Assembly: GCF_003403095.1 (NCBI RefSeq)
Contig: NZ_CP031555.1
Span: 3,970,001 to 4,034,000 of the forward strand
Direction of reading: 5' to 3'
DNA: 64,000 bases
Source of the DNA: Thalassospira indica
Lineage (GTDB): Bacteria; Pseudomonadota; Alphaproteobacteria; Rhodospirillales; Thalassospiraceae
In this document: piece by piece, positions 8,843 through 17,210 of the stretch
Layout: every line of letters starts with the position of its first letter
How positions within the stretch are numbered: the stretch's first letter is position 1
Program-made: the position numbers and the translations under genes
Notes under the pieces: model-generated
What the model was told of the DNA's origin: nothing
Databases searched by the model: none
The model's input: only the letters and a program-made list of their open reading frames with translations

Positions 8843-9799
8843 TTAGAACGGGCTGTCCGGGAAATAGAAGTTCTCGGCATTTTCCTGGGTCACAAGGGTC
8901 GCGCCCAGAATGTAACGCCCCTCGACCGGTGCGTTCGAGGTGAACTTCATAACCGTCACGTCCATCGCGGTTGCGATCATTGCCGGCGGATACAGAACAT
9001 CAATCGGGGTCAGTTCATCACCATCCATCACCCGCTTGATGATGTCTTTCATGCCCGCACCACCAACGATGAACATCTCGTCGGTACGATCCGCCTGTTT
9101 GACCGCCTCGATCACGCCAAGGGCAATGTCGTCATCCTGTGCCCAGACCGCATCGATTTCCGGGAAGCGCGACAGGAAGTCCTGCATCACTTCATAGCCA
9201 TCATCACGGTTCCAGTTGGCATGTTTCATATCAAGGATTTCGATGTTTGATCCTTCAAGTTCCTCGACAAACGCATCCACGCGTTCGGTATCGATCGTGG
9301 TCGGAATGCCGCGCAGAACAACGATCTTGCCTTCGTCATTGAGACGTTCACGAATGTACTCGCCCGAAACACGGCCAAGTTCCGGGTTGTTGCCCGCAAC
9401 ATAAACGTCTTCAATCCCCGGAAGCGAAAGACCACGGTCAACCACGGTGACAAACTTGCCCGCCTGTTTGACCTGCTGGACCGGCACGGTCAGCGGATCA
9501 GACTCAAACGGCAAGACGACCAACGCGTCAATATTCTGAACCGACACCAGATCTTCAAGATCGTTGGCCTGTTCGGTTGCACCATTCGCGCTGACCACAA
9601 TGACATCGATATTGGGATAGGTTGCCTCAATCCGCTTTTCGGCCTGTTCGGCATGCCAGTTCAGGCCACCTGCCCAACCATGGGTCGCTGCCGGGATCGA
9701 AACCCCGATCTTGATCTTTTCCTGTGCGATTGCACCGGTTGATGCCAAACCAAGGCCCAGAACACAGGCGGCCCCCAGATATTTTGTAAACGTTTTCAT
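8843..9799 (-). CDS. Periplasmic sugar-binding protein, ribose (RbsB) type
   Basis: 318 residues from the ATG at 9799, preceded by AGGAGGAAACGTTG. It begins with a Sec signal (MKTFTKYLGAACVLGLGLA, cleaved near AIAQ) and then IKIGVSIPAATHGWAGGLNW, the start of the two-lobed periplasmic-binding-protein type I fold. VVSANGATEQANDLEDLVS and IDALVVLPFESDPL follow the RbsB pattern; LPGIEDVYVAGNNPELGRVS holds the hinge and binding residues. It is the third gene after the ATPase and permease. The start codon overlaps a 15-base sequence identical to the probable LacI operator at 12479-12493. Confidence 0.93.
   Translation of the reverse strand: MKTFTKYLGAACVLGLGLASTGAIAQEKIKIGVSIPAATHGWAGGLNWHAEQAEKRIEATYPNIDVIVVSANGATEQANDLEDLVSVQNIDALVVLPFESDPLTVPVQQVKQAGKFVTVVDRGLSLPGIEDVYVAGNNPELGRVSGEYIRERLNDEGKIVVLRGIPTTIDTERVDAFVEELEGSNIEILDMKHANWNRDDGYEVMQDFLSRFPEIDAVWAQDDDIALGVIEAVKQADRTDEMFIVGGAGMKDIIKRVMDGDELTPIDVLYPPAMIATAMDVTVMKFTSNAPVEGRYILGATLVTQENAENFYFPDSPF
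9785..9799. promoter_or_regulatory. Internal LacI-type operator-like site over the binding-protein start
   Basis: TGTAAACGTTTTCAT is identical to 12479-12493 upstream of the operon. It covers the first five codons of the binding-protein gene. It could be a second operator that forms a loop or blocks an internal promoter, or chance caused by the codons Met-Lys-Thr-Phe-Thr. Confidence 0.4.
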
Positions 9800-9863
9800 C
9801 AACGTTTCCTCCTGATCAAAAAAATGATGCGTTTTCACATTCTTCCCGGACGTTGATCGCCGG

Positions 9864-10877
9864 TTATTTGCTCTTTTTGCGTCGCCAGTCCCCGCGCTGC
9901 AGGAATACCGCAACGATGATGATCAGACCCTGAACTGCTCCGTTCAGATAGTTACTGATCGCATCCGTCAAATTCAGAATATTGCCAATCGTGGTCAGCA
10001 TGATCGCGCCGATCACCGTGCCCCAGATCCGGCCATAACCACCCTTAAGCATCGTGCCACCAATGATCACGGCAGCAATCGCTTCAAGTTCCCAAAGCAC
10101 CCCGGTCGAGCTTGAGGCCGACCCAAGACGCGGCACATAAATGATGGTTGCAACCGATACGCAGAGCCCCTGAATGACATAGGTCAGCGTCTTCACACGG
10201 TCGACATGGATTGCCGAATAACGCGCAACCTGCTCGTTTGAGCCAATCGCAAAGCATTTCCGCCCGAACGGCGTCATGTTCAGCAGCACATAACCCGCAA
10301 CCGCCACGGCAAAGAACACAAGCACCGGCACAGGAATGCCCAGAATGTCGCCGTAATAGACCGGGCGATAAACACCGCGCACATCAAAATCAAGCGACAG
10401 CGTCCCGCCATCGGCCATATAGGTCACAAGCGACCGGTAAATCCCCATGGTGCCAAGTGTGACGATAAACGCTTCGATCTTGCCCTTGGTGCTGACCAGG
10501 CCATTGACGGCCCCGGCCGCAATCCCCAGCAAGACTGACAACACCACACCAATCAAAACCGTCTCGATCCCGGCACCCAGCGTTGCGACAAGGGTGTTCA
10601 TCACAACAATCATGGCACCCGAAATAAACGCCGCCATGGAGCCCACCGAAAGGTCAATGCCGCCCGCGGTGATCACAAAGGTCGCACCCACCGCGATAAT
10701 GCCGATAAAGGCCGCACGGGTGAAAATGTTCGAAAGGTTGCCGCCGCTCAGGAACGCGTCATTAATACCCGTGCCCAGAACAAACAGGCCAACGAGGGCC
10801 AAAAACGGACCCAAGGCTTTGAAATCGATATTGAAACCACTCGAAGTCGAAGCTTCAGAGCGTTCAAGGCTACTCAT
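9864..10877 (-). CDS. Sugar ABC transporter permease, RbsC type
   Basis: 337 residues from the ATG at 10877 ([10 protein letters not shown]), which overlaps the end of the ATPase gene by eight bases and suggests translational coupling. It is a polytopic membrane protein with the RbsC/XylH family signature [18 protein letters not shown] near residue 80. The C-terminal half contains [24 protein letters not shown] (split here as [14 protein letters not shown] and [10 protein letters not shown]), the cytoplasmic contact region for the ATPase. It forms the membrane channel of the ribose-type importer. Confidence 0.94.
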   Translation of the reverse strand: MSSLERSEASTSSGFNIDFKALGPFLALVGLFVLGTGINDAFLSGGNLSNIFTRAAFIGIIAVGATFVITAGGIDLSVGSMAAFISGAMIVVMNTLVATLGAGIETVLIGVVLSVLLGIAAGAVNGLVSTKGKIEAFIVTLGTMGIYRSLVTYMADGGTLSLDFDVRGVYRPVYYGDILGIPVPVLVFFAVAVAGYVLLNMTPFGRKCFAIGSNEQVARYSAIHVDRVKTLTYVIQGLCVSVATIIYVPRLGSASSSTGVLWELEAIAAVIIGGTMLKGGYGRIWGTVIGAIMLTTIGNILNLTDAISNYLNGAVQGLIIIVAVFLQRGDWRRKKSK

Positions 10878-12423
10878 GAACAGACACTCCCTGCTTGCCT
10901 GAAATTCCTGTCGCGTGCCGCATGATTTCATGCTCGTTGCGGTCGTTTCCTTCGAGAATGCCGGTGATACGCCCCGCCGCCATGACCGCGATGCGATCAG
11001 ACAGGCCAAGCATTTCCGGCATTTCAGACGACAGGAGAATGACGGATTTACCGCGTTTGGTAAGATCGCCGATGAAATGATAAATCTGGCTTTTGGTACC
11101 GATATCGATGCCGCGCGTCGGCTCGTCGATGATCACGACTTCCGGGTCGGTTTCCATGACTTTCGCCAACAGAAGCTTTTGCTGATTGCCCCCGGAAAAA
11201 TCACCGACCTTGGCTTTCGGATCGGCCGCGCGAATGTCAAAGGCCTCGATCGCGTTTGCCAGTGCGGCTTCTTCGGCCTTGCGATTGAGGATCACGGTCC
11301 CGAATTTTTCAAGTGCCAGCAAAGTCAGGTTGGGCCGCATATCCATATTCAGCAACAACCCGCTGCCCTTGCGATCCTTGGTCAGATAGGCAATGCCGCA
11401 TTTCTTGGCGTCCTGCAGGCTGTGGATCGAAACCGGCTCGCCATTGCGTTCGATCTCGCCAGATGATCTGTCGCGCAGGCCAATGATGGCTTCCATCAAG
11501 GCTGTCCGCCCGGCCCCGACAATCCCGGCAAAGCCCAGAACTTCACCGCGACGCAGATCAAAGCTGGCATCACGCACCTGTCCGTCAACGGATACATTGC
11601 GAACAGACATCGCCACATCATGGGCCTCAACCGGCGCGCGGTCGGGGAACATCTGTTTGATGTCCCGCCCGACCATCAGGCGCGCCATGTCGTCTTTTTC
11701 AACATCCGCCACCGGCTCGGTCGTGATCAGTCGCCCGTCGCGCAAAACCGTCACCCTGTCGGCAATCGCCTTGATCTCGTCAAGCTTGTGGGAAATGTAA
11801 AGGATCGCGACACCCTGTTCGCGCAGGCGGCGGATCTGATCAAACAGGATATCAACCTCGCGCCCGGTCAGGACCGCGGTTGGTTCATCAAGGATCAGAA
11901 TATCGGCGTTTTTCGAAAGCGCCTTGGCAATTTCGACCATCTGACGGTCGGAAACTGCAAGATCCTTGATGCGTGTGCGCGGATCGACATCGCATTGCAA
12001 CTGGTCCAGAAGCTTTTTGGCTTCCGCGCGCATCGCCGCCTTATCAAGGAACCAGCCCCGCTTGATCTCGCGGCCCAGGAAAATGTTCTCTTCGACGGTC
12101 AGTTGCTCGGCCAGGTTCAGTTCCTGATGGATCAGGATGACACCATGATTTTCGGCAACTTCACTGTCTTCAAAGGTGACCGCAGTCTGATCAAGGCTAA
12201 GCGCGCCACTGGTCGGCTGATGATAGCCAGACAGGATTTTCACTAAAGTCGATTTGCCCGCACCATTTTCGCCCAAAAGCGCATGCACTTCCCCCGCATG
12301 CAGATCGATGGAAACATCGAAAAGCACCTGTGCCGGGCCAAATGACTTGCAAATCTCCCGACCGGACAGCCGCACGCGCGCCTGCTGATCGGGATTAACG
12401 GCGTGAACAGCCGCATCCGTCAT
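10870..12423 (-). CDS. Sugar ABC transporter ATPase, RbsA type (two ATPase domains)
   Basis: 517 residues; the start at 12423 follows GGGAGGATATATTC. Two tandem nucleotide-binding domains are present. The first has Walker A GENGAGKS, signature VSDRQ (a usual degenerate LSxxQ in this family) and Walker [12 protein letters not shown]. The second has a degenerate Walker A ([10 protein letters not shown]), signature FSGGNQQK and Walker [13 protein letters not shown]. This asymmetry is normal for RbsA/XylG proteins. It is the first gene of the operon and lies divergent from the LacI regulator. Confidence 0.95.
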   Translation of the reverse strand: MTDAAVHAVNPDQQARVRLSGREICKSFGPAQVLFDVSIDLHAGEVHALLGENGAGKSTLVKILSGYHQPTSGALSLDQTAVTFEDSEVAENHGVILIHQELNLAEQLTVEENIFLGREIKRGWFLDKAAMRAEAKKLLDQLQCDVDPRTRIKDLAVSDRQMVEIAKALSKNADILILDEPTAVLTGREVDILFDQIRRLREQGVAILYISHKLDEIKAIADRVTVLRDGRLITTEPVADVEKDDMARLMVGRDIKQMFPDRAPVEAHDVAMSVRNVSVDGQVRDASFDLRRGEVLGFAGIVGAGRTALMEAIIGLRDRSSGEIERNGEPVSIHSLQDAKKCGIAYLTKDRKGSGLLLNMDMRPNLTLLALEKFGTVILNRKAEEAALANAIEAFDIRAADPKAKVGDFSGGNQQKLLLAKVMETDPEVVIIDEPTRGIDIGTKSQIYHFIGDLTKRGKSVILLSSEMPEMLGLSDRIAVMAAGRITGILEGNDRNEHEIMRHATGISGKQGVSVHE

Positions 12424-12478
12424 GAATATATCCTCCCTAGCGTCGCATTTTTTGCGATCAACTCTTGATTAAGGCTTG

Positions 12479-12514
12479 TGTAAACGTTTTCATTTTCGAT
12501 GTAAACCTTTACAT
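12479..12514. promoter_or_regulatory. Tandem LacI-family operators between lacI-type gene and sugar operon
   Basis: TGTAAACGTTTTCAT (12479-12493) and ATGTAAACCTTTACAT (12499-12514, arms ATGTAAA/TTTACAT) lie in the divergent promoter region. The TGTAAACG core is typical of LacI/GalR-family operators. The adjacent regulator is the obvious ligand. Confidence 0.75.
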
Positions 12515-12598
12515 TTTGCTCGGAGTGATCAAAATCACCTGCCGATCCGGGCGTCGAATGCCGCTGGACAGCCTGCAACCGGCGGAGTAGGAAGAAGA

Positions 12599-13630
12599 AT
12601 GACTGAAAAAATCGCGACGATTGAAGATGTTGCCCGCCAGGCAGGGGTGTCTATTGCCACTGTCAGCCGGGCCTTGCACAAACCCAATGTGGTTTCCGAA
12701 ACCACACGCGAAAGAGTGCAAACTGCCATCGCCGCGACCGGTTACACCGCCAATGTCATGGCCCGGAACCTGCGTCTGAACCGCTCGGGGATGATTCTTT
12801 TGCTGGTGCCCGATATCGGAAACCCTTTCTTTTCGGCGATTCTGTCGGGCATTGAAAAGGGTGCCAGCCAGGCGGGCTACAACGTCCTGATTGGTGACAC
12901 GCAAAACGATCCCGAACGCGAAGCAACCTATGCCGCCTACCTGCGCAGCAATCAGGCCGATGCGATGATCCTGCTCAATGGCAGGCTCCCGGCACCACTT
13001 GCCAAGGCCCCGCCAAACGCCACACCGCCGGTGGTGATTGCCTGCGAACGCATTCCGGGATGTGCCTTGCCAACCGTCATCATTGATAATGACGAGGCAT
13101 CCTTTGTTGCCACCCGCCATCTGATTGATCTCGGCCACACCCGGATCGCTCATGTCAGTGGCCCGACGGGCAATATCCTGACCACGGACCGCGTGACCGG
13201 GTATCGTCGCGCCCTGAAATCAGCCGGCATCACCAGCGAGCCAAATCTGATTTATCGCGGCGATTTTTCCATCGATTCCGGTATTGCCGCCGGTCGTGCC
13301 CTTCTGGCCGATCCAAAGACCCGACCAACGGCGGTCTGCTGCGCCAGTGACGGCATGGCGATCGGGGTGATTGTCGCGGCCAAGGAAGTCGGGCTGCGCA
13401 TCCCGCACGACCTCTCGGTTGTCGGCTTTGACGATATTCCGCATGCCGCGGCCTATGACCCGCCGATCACCACCGTGCGCCAGCCCCGCCGCCGTCTGGG
13501 TGAACAGGCGATTGCCCTGCTTCTCGATCGTCTGGGATCAAAAACGCCGCCGTCGCACGGCGAAACCGGCCCGGTGATCATCCCGACCGAACTGATCGTC
13601 CGGCAAAGTACGGGCCCCTGCCCCGGTTAA
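12599..13630 (+). CDS. LacI family transcriptional regulator of the ribose-type operon
   Basis: 343 residues from the ATG at 12599 (MTEKIATIEDVARQ), preceded by AGGAAGAAG. The N-terminal helix-turn-helix and hinge are classic: VARQAGVSIATVSRALHKP, then YTANVMARNLRLNRSG. The effector domain has the periplasmic-binding-like fold with VIIDNDEASFVATRHL, HVSGPTG and VVGFDDIPHAAAYDPPITT near the C-terminus. It is divergent from the sugar ABC operon with two operator-like palindromes between them, so it most likely represses that operon and itself until the sugar or a catabolite binds. Confidence 0.94.
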   Translation: MTEKIATIEDVARQAGVSIATVSRALHKPNVVSETTRERVQTAIAATGYTANVMARNLRLNRSGMILLLVPDIGNPFFSAILSGIEKGASQAGYNVLIGDTQNDPEREATYAAYLRSNQADAMILLNGRLPAPLAKAPPNATPPVVIACERIPGCALPTVIIDNDEASFVATRHLIDLGHTRIAHVSGPTGNILTTDRVTGYRRALKSAGITSEPNLIYRGDFSIDSGIAAGRALLADPKTRPTAVCCASDGMAIGVIVAAKEVGLRIPHDLSVVGFDDIPHAAAYDPPITTVRQPRRRLGEQAIALLLDRLGSKTPPSHGETGPVIIPTELIVRQSTGPCPG

Positions 13631-13671
13631 CGGACCATCTTAGGCCCCTGCAATCTTAGGCACCTCTAAGC

Positions 13672-14160
13672 TCAGGCACTGGCAATCTTTTGCCACTCGC
13701 CCATGACAGAACGCGCGTTTCCTTCATGATCCTCGCCGGATTTGGCAATTTCAGAGGCAAAGATTTCAAACCGTATACCATTGGGATCGCGCATAAATAA
13801 CCGGCGCGACTTGCCGTCATCCTCGCTGTGATAGACCACCTTGTGCTGGAACAAATGGTTCTGCCAGGAAATCACATCGCGCGGGGCCGCACAGCGCAAC
13901 CCGATATGAAACACATCATCGGGCATGTTCGGGTCATCGGGATAAGGCCCGGTATCGGCCGGCCAGTCATAGAATGACAGCCGCGTGCCATCGGGCAGCG
14001 CATAGGTAATCAGCAAATAATCGGATTTCCACGACGGGCTGTAGCCACTTTCCGCATGAACAAGTGTCGCGCCCACCACCTTGGCATAAAAATGGTCGGT
14101 GGCTTCAAGATCGCGGGTCGGAAAAGCAAGATGGTCAACACTTACAGGTGCAGGTGACAT
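13672..14160 (-). CDS. VOC family (glyoxalase/dioxygenase-like) protein
   Basis: 162 residues from the ATG at 14160, preceded by GGAGGAG. The single vicinal-oxygen-chelate domain begins SVDHLAFPTRDLEATDHFYAKVVGA (first metal His in VDHLAF). The second half has DVFHIGLRC and RLFMRDPNGIRFEIF, whose final Glu is the usual last ligand. This is the glyoxalase I/fosfomycin-resistance/extradiol fold, usually a dimer. It is a single-gene unit converging on the LacI gene. Neighbours give no clue to substrate, so only the family is called. Confidence 0.85.
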   Translation of the reverse strand: MSPAPVSVDHLAFPTRDLEATDHFYAKVVGATLVHAESGYSPSWKSDYLLITYALPDGTRLSFYDWPADTGPYPDDPNMPDDVFHIGLRCAAPRDVISWQNHLFQHKVVYHSEDDGKSRRLFMRDPNGIRFEIFASEIAKSGEDHEGNARSVMGEWQKIASA

Positions 14161-14603
14161 GGGCCTCCTCCGTCTGAATGTATCCGTGTTAAGGGCGGAC
14201 AACACGATGGTAATCATGAATGCCCCCCATGATCAACAGATGGGGCAATAGGGTTTGGAAATCAATGCGATTGCCCCTTGATCAAACCGTCATGAAACCA
14301 CAACATGCACAGAGGCGCGAAATCGCCTAAGAAAGGCGACATTGCAGTATTGACCGCCCCCGCCCCCGCTGCTATTGGGACGCAGCAGAACGCATTGGCA
14401 ACAACCCGAAGGATGGAGGCATCTGATGAATGAATACAGTTTATCTGTCTCCGTCTATTGGATGACGCACCGTCAGGCCGATCACTAGACGCGCGCGTGC
14501 CGCCACCAGATTGGTGATTTTGCCCAAACCCGGAACACAAAGGCCTGATCGCGCGTTCCGAGTTCACCCATATTTCCCGTGACATAGTTGTAGAGAGCCC
14601 TCC
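14161..14603. other. Leader and intergenic region before the polyamine operon
   Basis: Contains the divergent promoter region for the VOC gene, a hairpin made by GGGGCAAT (14242-14249) and ATTGCCCC (14270-14277), and the short leader ORF at 14426-14488. Downstream of that ORF CGGAAC can pair with GTTCCG (about 14530-14561). The arrangement looks like a regulated 5' leader. A match to the alphaproteobacterial speF leader family is possible but could not be tested. Confidence 0.5.
14426..14488 (+). CDS. Putative 20-residue leader peptide upstream of carboxynorspermidine decarboxylase
   Basis: Encodes MNEYSLSVSVYWMTHRQADH. An ideal ribosome-binding site, GGAGG, lies six bases before the ATG, and the stop is 115 bases before the start of the decarboxylase gene. 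Polyamine genes in other bacteria (for example E. coli speF) are controlled by translated leader peptides that stall when polyamine or precursor levels are high. The position and strong Shine-Dalgarno fit that model here, but the peptide does not resemble a leader known to me and function is inferred. Confidence 0.5.
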   Translation: MNEYSLSVSVYWMTHRQADH

Positions 14604-15701
14604 ATGCCCGCAACGCCCTATTACCTTCTCGATAAGTCCAAGCTGCTGCGCAACATGGAAAAGATCGCCTATGTGCGCGAACATTCCGGCGCCAAGGCGT
14701 TGCTGGCGCTGAAATGCTTTGCGACCTGGTCGGTGTTTGATTTCATGTCCGAATACATGGACGGCACCACCTCCTCGTCACTGTATGAAGTGAAGCTCGG
14801 CCGCCAAAAATTCGGCAAGGAAACGCACGCCTACAGTGTTGCCTATTCCGATGATGAAATCGCTGAGGTCATCGAAAATGCCGACAAGATCATTTTCAAT
14901 TCCATCAGCCAGCTGACCCGCTTTGCCGATCAGGCATCGGGTATTGTGCGCGGTTTGCGCCTCAACCCGCAGGTTTCGACCTCAAGCTTTGATCTGGCCG
15001 ATCCGGCACGCCCGTTCTCGCGTCTGGGCGAATGGGATGTTGCCAAGGTCGAAGCAGTAATGGATCAGATTTCCGGCTTCATGATCCACAATAACTGCGA
15101 AAATGCCGACTTTGATCTGTTTGATCGCATGCTGACCGACATCGAAGACAAATTCGGATCACTGCTGTCGCGCGTCGAATGGGTCAGCCTCGGCGGCGGC
15201 ATTCACTTCACCGGGGATAACTATCCGCTCGATAAATTCTGCGCCCGGCTTAAGGCCTTTTCGGAAAAATTCGGCGTACAGGTCTATCTCGAACCCGGCG
15301 AAGCATCGATCACAAAAAGCACCACGCTTGAGGTCACCGTGCTTGATACCCTGTTTAACGGCAAAAACCTTGCCATCGTTGATAGCTCGATCGAAGCCCA
15401 CATGCTCGATCTTCTGATCTATCGCGAAAATGCCAAGGTCCTGCCGAACACGGGCGATCACCCCTACATGATCTGTGGCAAGTCCTGCCTTGCCGGCGAC
15501 GTATTTGGCGAATTTGATTTCGAGCATGAGATCAAGGTCGGCGACCGTATCTCCATTCAGGATGCGGCCGGCTACACCATGGTGAAAAAGAACTGGTTTA
15601 ACGGGGTCGGCATGCCGTCCATCGTGATCCGGGAACTCGACGGAACAGAACGCATCGTGCGTGAGTTCACCTTTGACGACTACGTTTCGAGCCTTTCGTA
15701 A
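14604..15701 (+). CDS. nspC: Carboxynorspermidine decarboxylase
   Basis: 365 residues. The protein has the alanine-racemase fold of PLP-dependent decarboxylases. The PLP lysine is in AKALLALKCFATWSVFDFM, and the glycine-rich phosphate-binding region is VSLGGGIHFTGDNYPLD. EPGEASITKSTTLEVTVLD and the C-terminal DAAGYTMVKKNWFNG complete the CANSDC pattern. It decarboxylates carboxy(nor)spermidine to (nor)spermidine in the cytoplasm. The next gene encodes the dehydrogenase that makes its substrate, so the pair forms the alternative polyamine route of many bacteria that lack SpeE/SpeD. A leader ORF precedes it. Confidence 0.95.
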   Translation: MPATPYYLLDKSKLLRNMEKIAYVREHSGAKALLALKCFATWSVFDFMSEYMDGTTSSSLYEVKLGRQKFGKETHAYSVAYSDDEIAEVIENADKIIFNSISQLTRFADQASGIVRGLRLNPQVSTSSFDLADPARPFSRLGEWDVAKVEAVMDQISGFMIHNNCENADFDLFDRMLTDIEDKFGSLLSRVEWVSLGGGIHFTGDNYPLDKFCARLKAFSEKFGVQVYLEPGEASITKSTTLEVTVLDTLFNGKNLAIVDSSIEAHMLDLLIYRENAKVLPNTGDHPYMICGKSCLAGDVFGEFDFEHEIKVGDRISIQDAAGYTMVKKNWFNGVGMPSIVIRELDGTERIVREFTFDDYVSSLS

Positions 15702-15781
15702 AACCACGAAAGCGCAGTTTTCATAGCGAACCGGAGCACGCAGTGCTCCACCTCTCAACACAGGGGAGTTTTTGGCCCGAC

Positions 15782-17023
15782 ATGAAAAAGAATGTTCTGA
15801 TTATCGGCGCAGGTGGCGTCGCCCAGGTCGTTGCACATAAATGCGCACAGCATAATGACGTGCTTGGCGATATTCATATCGCATCGCGCACGGCATCAAA
15901 GTGCCAGTCCATCATCGACAGCATCCATGAAAAGAAAAACCTCAAAAACCCCGGCGTTCTTGAAGGTCACGCCCTGGATGCGACCGATGTGGATGCTACC
16001 GCAGCCCTGATCGAAAAAACCGGCGTCAAAATCGTCATCAATGTCGGCTCTGCCTTCATCAACATGCCGGTCATGTCGGCCTGTATTAAAACCGGTGTCG
16101 CCTATCTCGATACCGCCATCCATGAAGAGCAGGACAAAATCTGCGAAACCCCGCCATGGTATGCCAACTATGAATGGAAACGCCGGGCCGAGTGCGAGGC
16201 CGCTGGCGTTACCGCCATCCTCGGTGTTGGTTTCGATCCGGGCGTTGTGAACGCCTATGCCAAACTCGCCGTCGAAGATTACTTCGACAAGATTGACTCG
16301 ATCGACATCATCGACATCAATGCCGGCAGCCACGGCAAATACTTTGCCACCAACTTCGATCCGGAAATCAACTTCCGCGAATTTACCGGCACGGTTTATT
16401 CCTGGCAGGACAGCAAATGGCAGTCGAACAAGATGTTCGAAGTCAAAAAGATCTGGGACATGCCGGTTGTCGGCGAAAGCCAGACCTTCATGACCGGCCA
16501 TGACGAAGTCCATTCCCTGTCGCAGAACCTTGATGTGCCAAATGTGCGCTTCTGGATGGGCTTTGGCGATCACTACGTCAATGTCTTCACGGTGCTGAAC
16601 AATATCGGCCTTCTGTCCGAAAAACCGGTCACCACCGCCGAGGGCCTCGAAGTCGTACCGCTGAAGGTCGTCAAGGCCTGCCTGCCGGATCCAAGCTCGC
16701 TCGCCCCGGATTATACCGGCAAGACCTGCATCGGTGATCTGGTCAAGGGCACGAAGGACGGCAAGGAAACCGAAGTCCTGATCTATAACGTGGCCGACCA
16801 CAAAGACGCCTATAACGAAGTCGGAAGCCAGGGCATTTCCTATACCGCTGGTGTTCCGCCTGTCGCCGCTGCAATGCTGATCGCAACCGGCGAATGGGAT
16901 GTGAAAAAGATGGCAAACGTCGAAGAACTGCCATCCAAACCGTTCCTGAACTTGCTGAACGGCATGGGTCTTCCGACCCGCATCAAGGATGCCAACGGCG
17001 ACCGCGCGCTGGACTTCAGCTAA
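15782..17023 (+). CDS. Carboxynorspermidine dehydrogenase (saccharopine dehydrogenase family)
   Basis: 413 residues from the ATG at 15782 (MKKNVLIIGAGGVAQVV), which places the Rossmann GxGGxA motif directly at the N-terminus. An earlier in-frame ATG at 15743 would only add a non-conserved extension. Further family segments are INVGSAFINMPVMSACI and ILGVGFDPGVVNAYAKLA, and MTGHDEVHSLSQNL lies in the substrate domain. It reductively condenses L-aspartate semialdehyde with a diamine (putrescine or diaminopropane), using NADPH, to give carboxyspermidine or carboxynorspermidine. The decarboxylase gene lies 80 bases upstream and is surely co-transcribed. A terminator follows. Confidence 0.94.
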   Translation: MKKNVLIIGAGGVAQVVAHKCAQHNDVLGDIHIASRTASKCQSIIDSIHEKKNLKNPGVLEGHALDATDVDATAALIEKTGVKIVINVGSAFINMPVMSACIKTGVAYLDTAIHEEQDKICETPPWYANYEWKRRAECEAAGVTAILGVGFDPGVVNAYAKLAVEDYFDKIDSIDIIDINAGSHGKYFATNFDPEINFREFTGTVYSWQDSKWQSNKMFEVKKIWDMPVVGESQTFMTGHDEVHSLSQNLDVPNVRFWMGFGDHYVNVFTVLNNIGLLSEKPVTTAEGLEVVPLKVVKACLPDPSSLAPDYTGKTCIGDLVKGTKDGKETEVLIYNVADHKDAYNEVGSQGISYTAGVPPVAAAMLIATGEWDVKKMANVEELPSKPFLNLLNGMGLPTRIKDANGDRALDFS

Positions 17024-17048
17024 GCGACAAGCTCAGTCACACATATGC

Positions 17049-17074
17049 AAATGGCGGGTTTCGACCCGCCATTT
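17049..17074 (+). terminator. Terminator of the carboxynorspermidine operon
   Basis: AAATGGCGGGT (17049-17059), a TTCG tetraloop and ACCCGCCATTT form an 11-pair perfect stem running into TTTTGC, 25 bases after the dehydrogenase stop. Confidence 0.85.
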
Positions 17075-17114
17075 TGCGTTGCTGACAAATAACTTTGATT
17101 TGTTTGATGAGACA

Positions 17115-17196
17115 GTCATTCCCGCGAAGGCGGGAATCCCCCGCCATTCGAACCGCGATAGATTCCGGGTCTGCGCTCCGCTCAGCCCGGAATGAC
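17115..17196. repeat. REP-like double-hairpin intergenic repeat
   Basis: Bounded by GTCATTCC and GGAATGAC. It contains two hairpins: ATTCCCGC-GAAG-GCGGGAAT and ATTCCGGG pairing with CCCGGAAT. The GTCATTCCCGCGAAGGCGGG unit is a familiar dispersed repeat in many proteobacteria. Only this one copy was noticed in the window. Confidence 0.6.
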
Positions 17197-17210
17197 GATG
17201 CGCGCCCGCC

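Noticed and set aside
14262..14684. Minus-strand frame across the polyamine leader
   Set aside because: It overlaps the decarboxylase start, has no ribosome-binding site and no family motif; the plus-strand leader ORF has a far better start.
17115..17196. Possible CRISPR-like or mobile element from repeated GGCGGGAAT/CCCGGAATGAC units
   Set aside because: Only one copy with two hairpins is present and no spacer pattern exists; it fits a REP-like repeat.
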